Assembly: GCA_963701995.1 (NCBI GenBank)
Contig: OY969693.1
Span: 434,001-498,000 of the forward strand
From: Methanoflorens sp963701995
GTDB taxonomy: Archaea > Halobacteriota > Bog-38 > Methanoflorentales > Methanoflorentaceae
Direction of reading: 5' to 3'
DNA: 64,000 nt
Made by a program: the position numbers and the translations under genes. How positions within the stretch are numbered: position 1 is the first letter of the stretch; every line of letters starts with the position of its first letter. Positions 54,491-61,761 of this stretch are shown here, piece by piece. Below the pieces are notes generated by a model. It saw only the letters and a list, made by a program, of their open reading frames with translations. It did not search any database and had not been told where the DNA came from.

Positions 54491-55384
54491 ATGGCAAAAA
54501 TGCTTGATGGAAAAGGAATGGGATGGAGGCGCGACCTGCCCGATTACCGCGATTACAATTCGAGCCACGATCAGGTCAAGCCCGCCCTTGGAACTATCGG
54601 CGTCTATAAACAAGAAGCGCCAAGCTTACCGAGTTCAGTGGATCTCCGGCAGTGGTGCCCCCCGGTCGATGACCAGCAACAGCTCGGCTCGTGTACAGCT
54701 AATGCAGGCGCCGGCTTGGTAGAGTACTTCCAAAACAAAGCGTTTGGCACCTACGTCAAGGTGTCTCGACTCTTTGTGTACAAGGCTGCGAGAAACTTGC
54801 TCCACGAGACCGCAGATGATGGCGCGTATCTTCGCACGACGATGAAAGCACTCGTACTATTTGGGGCGCCGCCCGAGGAGTTTTGGCCGTACACCGATAC
54901 GCATCCAGACTTCAACGCTGAGCCTCCGGCGTTCTGTTACGCTTATGGTCAAAACTATGCCGCGGTCAAGTACTTCCGTCTCGATCCGCCCGCGACGCCC
55001 AAAGACGTGCTGCTCGACCGCATTAAGAAAAACATCGCAGCCCAGCTTCCGGCGATGTTCGGCTTCACGGTCTACTCCTCAATTAGACAAGCGCAAACGG
55101 ACGGCAAGATTCCCTTCCCGTGTCAAAAGGAACAAGTCGAGGGTGGCCACGCTATACTCGCTGTCGGTTATGACGACACGATGAAGATTGCAAACGCGTG
55201 CAATCAAGAGCATACTGGCGCCTTACTCATCAGAAACTCGTGGGGAACTGGGTGGGGCGATAGCGGCTACGGCTGGCTGCCATACGAGTACGTGTTGAAA
55301 GGGTTAGCGGTCGACTGGTGGTCGCTTGTAGAAGAGAGATGGATCGCATCAGGAGATTTCGAAGAACAAGAAGGTAGTATGTGA
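54491..55384 (+). CDS. papain-like (C1A) cysteine peptidase, second copy
   Basis: 297 residues with catalytic Gln and Cys in DDQQQLGSCTANAGAG, His in EGGHAILAVGYDD and Asn in IRNSWGTGWGDSGYG. The N-terminal RRDLPDYRDYN is the short leader seen in cytoplasmic bacterial and archaeal members. It is paralogous to the gene at 48293 but clearly diverged, and on the other strand. The two bracket the PLD, Trypco-like and DUF457 genes. Confidence 0.88.
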   Translation: MAKMLDGKGMGWRRDLPDYRDYNSSHDQVKPALGTIGVYKQEAPSLPSSVDLRQWCPPVDDQQQLGSCTANAGAGLVEYFQNKAFGTYVKVSRLFVYKAARNLLHETADDGAYLRTTMKALVLFGAPPEEFWPYTDTHPDFNAEPPAFCYAYGQNYAAVKYFRLDPPATPKDVLLDRIKKNIAAQLPAMFGFTVYSSIRQAQTDGKIPFPCQKEQVEGGHAILAVGYDDTMKIANACNQEHTGALLIRNSWGTGWGDSGYGWLPYEYVLKGLAVDWWSLVEERWIASGDFEEQEGSM

Positions 55385-55601
55385 GGTCCAATAAAAAGAG
55401 GCAACAAAACGGGGCAACGGCGATCGTTGGGCAATCATAGAATATGAGCGGGGCTATGTAGCAACAATCGGCATCCGCTGCCTGGGCACGTATGCACGCT
55501 TATCGACTATGGCCGCCGCGAAATGGCCACGAACCGAGCCCTTTTGTTTACGTCGAACAGTTACTGGACGAGATTCGCTCCAGTATATCTAGGCAAAGCT
55601 T

Positions 55602-55832
55602 TTAATCAAACCGTACGGTCGCGCCGGCTTCATTTATCACCACCATCGATTCGTCAAGACCAAGCACCGGACGTATGTCCCACGTGATTAACGGCCTGTA
55701 CTTGTTCATGACCGCAGCCAGGTCTGCTACGTCGTTGAGCTCGCTCAGAACATATCCGTCCGTTCCGTTACCAAATTGTCCCCACTCCGTAAATGACTTA
55801 TAGCGTAAATCCTCTCTTACCATTTCGAGCAT
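55602..55832 (-). CDS. small hypothetical protein
   Basis: 76 residues from an ATG preceded by GGAGG at eight bases. The sequence MLEMVREDLRYKSFTEWGQF, then LNDVADLAAVMNKYRPLI and VVINEAGATVRFD, looks like a small folded alpha/beta protein. No family is recognised. The frame is open upstream, but the good ribosome site favours this start. Confidence 0.55.
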   Translation of the reverse strand: MLEMVREDLRYKSFTEWGQFGNGTDGYVLSELNDVADLAAVMNKYRPLITWDIRPVLGLDESMVVINEAGATVRFD

Positions 55833-56350
55833 CGAGGCGCCCTCCTTCTTTTTTAGCTTTCGCGAATGTCTGAATATGTGACTGGGAACGCTGGATATTT
55901 GATGACTCACGATTTTCGCGCCATAACCGATATGTGTGCGACGACTTCGAACTCTGGACGCTTATTTTGTGCGTGCAGATCGGTTGCATACTTTCTAGAT
56001 CGTCTCGTTTCCGCATAACGGTTCCGTTCCACTAGTGTAGAACTCACTCGGGAAGTTAGGTTTTACCCGGCTTTATTATTCAAAAAGCACGCGCAACTAG
56101 TCCAAGATAACATGCGACCGATGGTATCGCTCGTGCTTTTGGTCCACTCGCGACCTACAGTCGGCGTGCGTGTCACACTTTCGGTAGTCCATCGTATTGC
56201 CTTTGTTCGTGAACAGCAGCGTAGAGCGTTTTCCGTGCAGCGGAAAACTGATAGCGGCCTCCTCAACTAGTAGTTTCAGTTTATACCAAACCAGAATCTT
56301 TATCGACTCTCCTTCTGCTTTAGAAGGCGTCGAATCCTTTCCGAGGCGCG
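55833..56350. other. 518-base region without recognised gene
   Basis: No coding frame with family features. It contains the promoter region of the 55602 gene and, at its right end, TTTATACCAAACC and TCTTTATCGACTC TATA-like elements before the secreted-protein remnant. Confidence 0.35.
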
Positions 56351-56560
56351 TATGTCACACTTAAGATTGTTTTCCTATGCCGTGGCGGCACTCCTTGTCG
56401 CCACGCTCTTCGCTGGACTGGCGCGGTTCCTGCAGCAGCGCAGAACAATCTCACGACGATACAGTTCCCCTTTCATTTTGTACAATCTTTTTATAGAAAG
56501 ACAAACCGGCAACGCTTAGCGGTTATAACAACAAATAAACCCAAAAAAAGAAACCCGTTA
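56351..56560 (+). pseudogene. truncated secreted protein (signal peptide remnant)
   Basis: MSHLRLFSYAVAALLVATLF is a clear signal peptide. After AGLA the frame shifts. In the neighbouring frame VPAAAQNNLTTIQFPF supplies a plausible cleavage site and mature start, ending within about 30 codons. Only the N-terminus of a former secreted protein remains. Confidence 0.45.
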
Positions 56561-56619
56561 ATCTAAACTCATTCTTAACGATTATAATTTATTGGTGCAC
56601 AACGGCGGAATACTTGGGC

Positions 56620-56712
56620 ATGCGCTGCGACCGCGATAAAATCGTGGAATGGATACGCGTACGAAGGACACTACCCGTATCCGTTAGAGGAATAAAAAAT
56701 AATGCGGTATAA
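56620..56712 (+). CDS. very small ORF in AT-rich patch
   Basis: A 30-residue frame (MRCDRDKIVEWIRVRR...) follows a TATA-like ATTATAATTTATT at about 56580-56592. Its end overlaps the start of the next small gene by 11 bases. It could be a leader or the remains of a DNA-binding helix. Support is weak. Confidence 0.25.
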   Translation: MRCDRDKIVEWIRVRRTLPVSVRGIKNNAV

Positions 56713-56878
56713 ACAAATTAAAGCCGCTATACTAAAAGAACTGGAAAACGGGCCACTATGGACTGATGAACTTAGAACAAAGATAGATGCCCCATACATA
56801 TGTATCCGGTTCGCTTTATGGAATTTGCGTCGTAGTGGCGCCATAAGAGCGACTGGAGTAAGATATAAAGAACGATGA
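56702..56878 (+). CDS. small winged-helix-like protein
   Basis: 58 residues, preceded by GAGG. MRYKQIKAAILKELENGPLW then TDELRTKIDAPYICIRFALW and NLRRSGAIRATGVRYKER follows the helix-turn-helix-wing pattern of small archaeal virus or plasmid regulators. The stop overlaps the next start by ATGA, indicating coupling. Codon use is AT-rich compared with the core genome. Confidence 0.5.
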   Translation: MRYKQIKAAILKELENGPLWTDELRTKIDAPYICIRFALWNLRRSGAIRATGVRYKER

Positions 56879-57027
56879 ACGATAACAAACCCGAAAAAGT
56901 AGAACGAACGTGTTTAAAAAACGGTTTCGTAATCGGGCAATGCATAGCTAATTTCGGTCAACGGGCCCACGTCTGCCATTCTTTTTTCGATTTTATTGAA
57001 TCACCCACTGATAAGCCATTTTTTTGA
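56875..57027 (+). CDS. small hypothetical protein coupled to the wHTH gene
   Basis: A 50-residue product (MNDNKPEKVERTCLKNGFVI...) begins with ATG overlapping the preceding TGA. It has Cys/His residues (TCL, QCIAN, HVCH) but no recognised family. The AT-rich codon use and coupling suggest a mobile-element origin. Confidence 0.4.
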   Translation: MNDNKPEKVERTCLKNGFVIGQCIANFGQRAHVCHSFFDFIESPTDKPFF

Positions 57028-57107
57028 TCAAGAGAGCAAATCGTATTCAGCTTAGTCGAACAGCGTCAGGTTGTTAGATGATGACCTTAACGAGAGAGGT
57101 CTCCCCA

Positions 57108-57285
57108 ACTCTTTATGTAGAGATCGTAGACATTTTCCGGAAGGGGATGCTTATAAAATCGCCAATCAACTCCTGATACCCCATGAGTGAGTATGTAGTT
57201 CTTGTTTGACGGATCCCATTGAGTAACTTTGCCATATTGTCCAGCGAACTTCTGGGATCTCCCAAGCTAAAATGATTAGAAATTT
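57108..57285 (-). pseudogene. integrase 3'-end fragment B
   Basis: The minus strand encodes KFAGQYGKVTQWDPSNKNYI, then LTHGVSGVDWRFYKHPLPEN and VYDLYIKSWGDLSR before a stop. An upstream NHFSLGD in a shifted frame corresponds to HFVPGD of fragment A. The putative catalytic H (THG) and Y (FYKH) are present, but the N-terminal half is gone. Confidence 0.7.
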
Positions 57286-57407
57286 ATGAGCGAAATTGTC
57301 TACCTTTCAGCCAGCTGCGCTGAAGTGTAAATCACCGACAAAACAAAGCGGCGTAATGCTTAGCCCAGTAACTGCTCATCTTTTCCTTCTTCTGTGCGCA
57401 TTGTGAG

Positions 57408-57614
57408 CTAAGGCAAACTTGCCTTGCTAAGCTGCCTGAAAATGTGAACCCAGAGATTGATCGCCATAGGTACCATCGTGACTATGACAACCAAGATGAC
57501 GAACCATGGCGTTATTTGTGCTTTTCCACTCCAGATAACGTAAAAAACAATAGCATCTGTGACAGCAACGATGATGGTAGTGATAATAAGAGCCCTCACA
57601 AAGAGGTTGACCAT
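57408..57614 (-). CDS. small two-helix membrane protein
   Basis: 68 residues with two hydrophobic helices, at about 8-27 and 36-58, separated by SGKAQITPW. The ATG is preceded by AAGGAG at nine bases. It lies between integrase fragments B and A as if carried cargo. No family is recognised; such proteins can be holin- or toxin-like, but nothing here proves that. Confidence 0.5.
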   Translation of the reverse strand: MVNLFVRALIITTIIVAVTDAIVFYVIWSGKAQITPWFVILVVIVTMVPMAINLWVHIFRQLSKASLP

Positions 57615-57671
57615 GGTTTTACTCCTTACGCTTCAGTGTTGATATTTGATTCAAAAACTGTTAGTGACAGT

Positions 57672-58270
57672 TTAGTTGCCTAGCTGAGTATTTTGCCAGT
57701 AATTTATATACACGTCGTAAACGTGCTCAGGAAGGGGATGCTTATAAAACCGCCAATCGACTCCAGAAACGCCGTCAGTCCGTATGTAATTCTTGTTCGA
57801 CTGATCCCACTGCAGGATATCGCCCATTTGTTCGCAGAATTTCCTTAAGTCTCCGGGCACGAAATGAGCATCGCAGTGTGAAAGCTGGATCTTCTGCTGC
57901 TTCAGCCATCTTTCGAATGACAACCGTTTGAACATAGGTTCATCATTTCGCTGGCTATCGAGAAGCGGTGCGAGAGCGTCAACCACCTGCGGATGAAGAG
58001 GACAATATGTTGCATTCGGATTTTATCCTGTTCTGGCAGAATTTCAATAGCCGGTTTCTTGTGGCTAACCGCTGTCCTGAATTGCCCGGCGGTCAAACGA
58101 GCAATTGTTGCTTGTGGGCGTTGTCCTGTAAACGCTGCAAAGGGACGCTCACGGCGCATGCTCGTGGTGTTGGTGGGACGTCCAATAACTATTCCACGCT
58201 CAAGCTTATCCGGTTCCAACGCACGCAGAAGCCGTGCGGCATCCATGGGTGGTTCGACGACGGAAAACAA
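57672..58270 (-). pseudogene. tyrosine recombinase (integrase) catalytic domain, frameshifted; fragment A
   Basis: This is the longest copy. The upstream frame has FTGQRPQATIARLTAGQFR, matching box I with its catalytic Arg. After a frameshift near 58017 the second frame gives YCPLHPQVVDALAPLLD, a core strand and helix, then HFVPGDLRKFCEQMGD (box II Arg), IRTDGVSGVDWRFYKHP and EHVYDVYINYW. The Tyr in WRFYKH should be the nucleophile; the preceding His of other copies is Asp here (RTDG). The N-terminal core-binding domain is missing. It is therefore inactive. Confidence 0.75.
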
Positions 58271-58593
58271 ACGCGGACACTGATCTTACCTTTTCTTCCC
58301 AACTTTTCCTTGAAAAGATCGCACAGAATGTTGAAAGAAAAACTGAAGTCATATTATAGGAATTGGGGTCTAGTCTATGTAAGGGTAAAAGAAAAGCCAG
58401 GTGGTTAGTTGGAGGGAGTGGTCAATTCTGGAAACGTTGATAAAAGAAGAGGGAGTGAGGTTAGTGGTTCCCTTTTCTTTTACTTGTCCTATATAGCAGA
58501 AACCTACCCGAAAAATCGTCAGTTTACGGACCGATATGGGTAAAGCTACATGTATATTTTCTTCACTTATTATGGTTTCACTTGAATAATCTA
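58271..58593. other. spacer between integrase remnant and methylthiotransferase gene
   Basis: About 320 bases, AT-rich and with no recognised gene. Confidence 0.35.
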
Positions 58594-59832
58594 TTAGATA
58601 GCATGGGATAAGGCTTTAGTTACCATTCTTAATTCCCGGAAGTAGGCTACTCTGCCAGGAATTCTACCTTCCATGTCTGCAGCAGAGGTACCCGGACGTG
58701 GTGAAAATGAGTAGATTTCGGCATAGTCGAAATTAGATTCTTCGAAAAGGTTCATGGACTCAGCAAAATCGTTCTCTGTTTCGGTTGGGAAATTTACCAT
58801 AATCTGAGTGGAAATGAATAGGTCCGGATGTGCCTTTTTCAGTCGTTGGATGCCTTCTTTGAAATCACCAACACTATATCCCCGCTTCATCAGTTTTAAA
58901 ATCCGGTCGCTTCCGGACTCAACAGGGACCCCGGTAAACCATATCTTTCCTGTAGCAAAAGCCGGAACTAAATCATTAATCATCTGCTTCAGAAATAGGG
59001 GATGGATATTACGCAAGCCAATTTTAAAATCGCCTTTTTCATTTACCATTTTGGTGATAAGGTCTGCCAGATTGTAGCCGAGGTCTCTACCGTATGGTCC
59101 CAAGTCTGTTCCCAGTAGACTAAATTCTTTGAAACCAAGGCTAAGCCCGGCGTTGAATTCATCGATTACCTCATCAATGGGTTTGCTTTTAATGTCGCCT
59201 CGGGATTTCTTTACCGCACAATATGAACAATTTCCTAAACAACCGGTCGCTATCTTAATGTAAAAGATTGAAGAATCATTGCCCGTTCCCTCCTTGCCGG
59301 TCGTATCGAGTTGTATTAGGGGGCTAGGGCTGTCGTAAGCGATCCGGCTATGCAAATAATTACTTGATGTTAACCTTAGATACAGTAGATCAACAAATTT
59401 AATAGGTAAACGGTCGATTTTACTAAGACGATGCCGTCTACTTTCTCGATATAACGGTTGGCAAATTTCGTTGACAGTTATTTCATGTATCGATTTTGTA
59501 GCGTTAATTATTTCGTCCAGCTTATCGATTTCTCTTTCTCCAAAGGAAAGCCCTTGATGAGTTTGGAAAAGCATTTCAGGGTCAATTTTGGGCAGGCATC
59601 CCCAAACAATCAATCGCTGGTTATCTTTTATTTGTTTCTTAATATTACGAATAGAATGAATCGAATTTAACTCTGAGGATTCAGTCAAGCCACAGGCATT
59701 GAATAGAATAATGTTAGCATCTTTAACGTTATCTACTATTTGCCAACGGTTTTCTTCTAAATAAGTCTCTATACGGGCAGAATCTAACTGGTTCTCCGGA
59801 CAGCCATTAGTGAGGACACATGCTTTTTTCAA
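58594..59832 (-). CDS. radical SAM methylthiotransferase family protein (MiaB/RimO-like)
   Basis: 412 residues. The N-terminal UPF0004 domain carries the three Cys of the second Fe-S cluster (TNGCPEN, FNACGLT, VWGCLPK). The radical SAM domain has GCLGNCSYCAVKKSRG (CxxxCxxC), and GVPVESGSDRILKLMKRGY is a late family motif. A C-terminal TRAM domain is absent, unlike tRNA-acting MiaB and MtaB. It is distinctly AT-rich and lies between integrase fragments, so it is probably acquired. It may thiomethylate a peptide or an atypical RNA. Confidence 0.82.
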   Translation of the reverse strand: MKKACVLTNGCPENQLDSARIETYLEENRWQIVDNVKDANIILFNACGLTESSELNSIHSIRNIKKQIKDNQRLIVWGCLPKIDPEMLFQTHQGLSFGEREIDKLDEIINATKSIHEITVNEICQPLYRESRRHRLSKIDRLPIKFVDLLYLRLTSSNYLHSRIAYDSPSPLIQLDTTGKEGTGNDSSIFYIKIATGCLGNCSYCAVKKSRGDIKSKPIDEVIDEFNAGLSLGFKEFSLLGTDLGPYGRDLGYNLADLITKMVNEKGDFKIGLRNIHPLFLKQMINDLVPAFATGKIWFTGVPVESGSDRILKLMKRGYSVGDFKEGIQRLKKAHPDLFISTQIMVNFPTETENDFAESMNLFEESNFDYAEIYSFSPRPGTSAADMEGRIPGRVAYFRELRMVTKALSHAI

Positions 59833-60007
59833 AGTGTTGCCTCTGAATATATTTCCAAATATGCCGTAATTATTGTGATCGACGATGATTAATTACAAAA
59901 GCCGACCTGAAACAGGTAGGTTTCACCATTGGCTCATCTTTGTCCAGGTGACCACCCTAGATAGATAAAGGTTAGCCACGTATCTCATCATAATATTCTT
60001 CTCTATT
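59833..60007. other. spacer upstream of the methylthiotransferase gene
   Basis: Short AT-rich spacer with the likely promoter of the methylthiotransferase. No gene. Confidence 0.3.
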
Positions 60008-60176
60008 TTAGAGTCACGTCTTCCCAATACTGCATGTAAATATCGTAGACGTCTCCGGCAGCGGATGTTTATAATGAGACCAGTCAACACCAGAAACGCC
60101 GTGTGTGAGAATGTAGTTCTTATTCGACTGATCCACTGCACTATATCACCAGCTTGCGAGCAGAATTTCCGCGTAA
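60008..60176 (-). pseudogene. integrase 3'-end fragment C (two frameshifts)
   Basis: Minus-strand pieces in order: ITRKFCSQAGDIVQW, then after a one-base loss DQSNKNYILTHGVSG and VDWSHYKHPLPE, then after another loss VYDIYMQYWEDVTL. Both H (THG) and Y (SHYKH) of the putative active site are kept, but the frame is broken twice. Confidence 0.7.
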
Positions 60177-60208
60177 TGCTCTAGGAGGCGAAGAGTTGAC
60201 AGAACCTT

Positions 60209-60715
60209 TCATGTCTTGTAAATGAAAATCTGTTTTTGGCTTTTGATAAGCTTCATATTTTCTATTGGGTGCAAATAGCTTATGATCCTTGTTTCGCTTC
60301 GTGTTTCAGCCTTTATTTTCATCACGATTCTGTTGTTTATCCTTCCTTCGTATTGGAATATGAATATAACATCAGCGTCAGAAATGTCTTGCTTGAAAAG
60401 GTTTCCTAGAATGACTTGGGCTTTTCTTGCTCTGAGCTTGGCTATAAACCATCGAATAGGCTCTATCTCAACTCCCTTCACATGATCGCATAACTTTGAG
60501 GCTTCTAAAAGGGCTTCTCCTGTTCCACATCCAAGGTCGTAGAAGACTTCATCTTTCTTAAGGTCTGCCAGTTTAAGAGCCTCAGCTACAGTCTTTCTCG
60601 GAGCAGGACTATATGCTGCCCCTCCTGCCAGCATAGGATAGTAAAGCGAAGCTATGATGTATGCTACTACCAGAACAACCAGTACAACTATGCTTGTTGT
60701 TACATCCATGCTCAT
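60209..60715 (-). CDS. membrane-anchored SAM-dependent methyltransferase (FAM173-like)
   Basis: 168 residues: an N-terminal transmembrane helix, then GAAYSPAPRKTVAEALKLA. The SAM-binding motif I is FYDLGCGTGEALLEAS, and GVEIEPIRWFIAKLRA follows. The layout matches the FAM173/ATPSCKMT-type lysine methyltransferases, which modify membrane protein partners; the archaeal substrate is unknown. It lies between integrase fragments C and D, as cargo. Confidence 0.75.
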   Translation of the reverse strand: MSMDVTTSIVVLVVLVVAYIIASLYYPMLAGGAAYSPAPRKTVAEALKLADLKKDEVFYDLGCGTGEALLEASKLCDHVKGVEIEPIRWFIAKLRARKAQVILGNLFKQDISDADVIFIFQYEGRINNRIVMKIKAETRSETRIISYLHPIENMKLIKSQKQIFIYKT

Positions 60716-60734
60716 TTCATCAGCAACAGAGTTA

Positions 60735-60845
60735 GATTGTGAAGTCGACGTTTCTCCAGTACTTCATGTAGATATCATAGACATGCTCAGGCAGCGGATG
60801 CTTAAAAGCGTCAGTCAACTCCGAAAACGCCGTTCGTTAACATTT
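60735..60845 (-). pseudogene. integrase 3'-end fragment D
   Basis: The minus strand gives LTNGVFGVD, a stop/frameshift, then KHPLPEHVYDIYMKYWRNVD and a stop codon. This short copy keeps only the last about 35 codons of the integrase. Its tail is most like that of fragment E. Confidence 0.65.
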
Positions 60846-60956
60846 CCGCCAACTAGCGATAATCCTAAGAAAGTGAACGCTCAGTTTAGTTCTTGGCATC
60901 GAACGAAAAAGCAAAAAATTAATACATCTACGTAAATAGCTTTTTAGGTTAGACTC

Positions 60957-61571
60957 GTGGCCGATAACGATAACCTTATCGAGGCCTACAAGGCGTATTT
61001 TGACCTGTGGACAAAGACCAGGAACGAGCGATTAGATTATAACAAGTATTTCCTTACTTTGCTCTTTGTTGATACACTTGTTGCCGTCTTCACAGCCGTG
61101 TTGGGCGCAACAACGTCGACTGCTTACCCGGGTCTTACGCGGCTGCTGCTTTTGGTTATGCTCGCCGCCGCCATCGCCATTTCGCTGGTCTGGGCATGTA
61201 AGCTTTTCATGCTGAACATCGTGGAAGGCTCGCAGCAATCCGTTTTAAAGGAGATGGAGCGACGGCTGTTCGAGGGCGAAGAAGTGGACGTGAAGTTCTG
61301 CACTGAGGTATTTCCTTTCAGGAAGGAAGAAAGGCATGCAAAGGGAATCCTGTGGATGGGACTATTTCAAGATAGACAAAAACAAGAGGAGCGCACACCA
61401 GCGTATCGCCATTCCTCCTGGTGGGCCAGCTATTGGGCGCTTCCTTGTATTTTCTTCGTAGCCTTTATAATTCTATTCGTGTGGCTTCTTTTTGTTAATC
61501 CGTTTACCATCCCCGTGCCGAGTCCCCCTGCGCCATTAAACGTGACCCTGAACGGAACGCTTCATATATAG
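60957..61571 (+). CDS. RipA/SLATT-like membrane protein with extended C-terminus
   Basis: 204 residues. EAYKAYFDLWTKTRNERLDYNKYF is followed by two helices, then a cytoplasmic stretch with VLKEMERRLFEGEEVDVKF, a third helix and a short outside tail with sequons. The order matches the gene at 45108 (KLYVQLADKVSDRR, helices, VIYEVEKRL). It starts at GTG. It sits between integrase fragments D and E on the opposite strand and may be a conflict-system effector by resemblance. Confidence 0.65.
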   Translation: MADNDNLIEAYKAYFDLWTKTRNERLDYNKYFLTLLFVDTLVAVFTAVLGATTSTAYPGLTRLLLLVMLAAAIAISLVWACKLFMLNIVEGSQQSVLKEMERRLFEGEEVDVKFCTEVFPFRKEERHAKGILWMGLFQDRQKQEERTPAYRHSSWWASYWALPCIFFVAFIILFVWLLFVNPFTIPVPSPPAPLNVTLNGTLHI

Positions 61572-61761
61572 GCGAATGAATGCTCGATCGATGAGTTAAC
61601 CAAGCGGCACACGTCAGCTGCAGTTTTATTTTTTTGACTTTCACTCAATGCACCGTAGACTTTCGCTTTGTCAGCACACCTAAATAGACGAAGCCCTTAC
61701 CGCTTGCGATTTATGGTTGGCGTTTTGCCATTGTAGCTCGATTTGGAAGAGATATTCAGGC

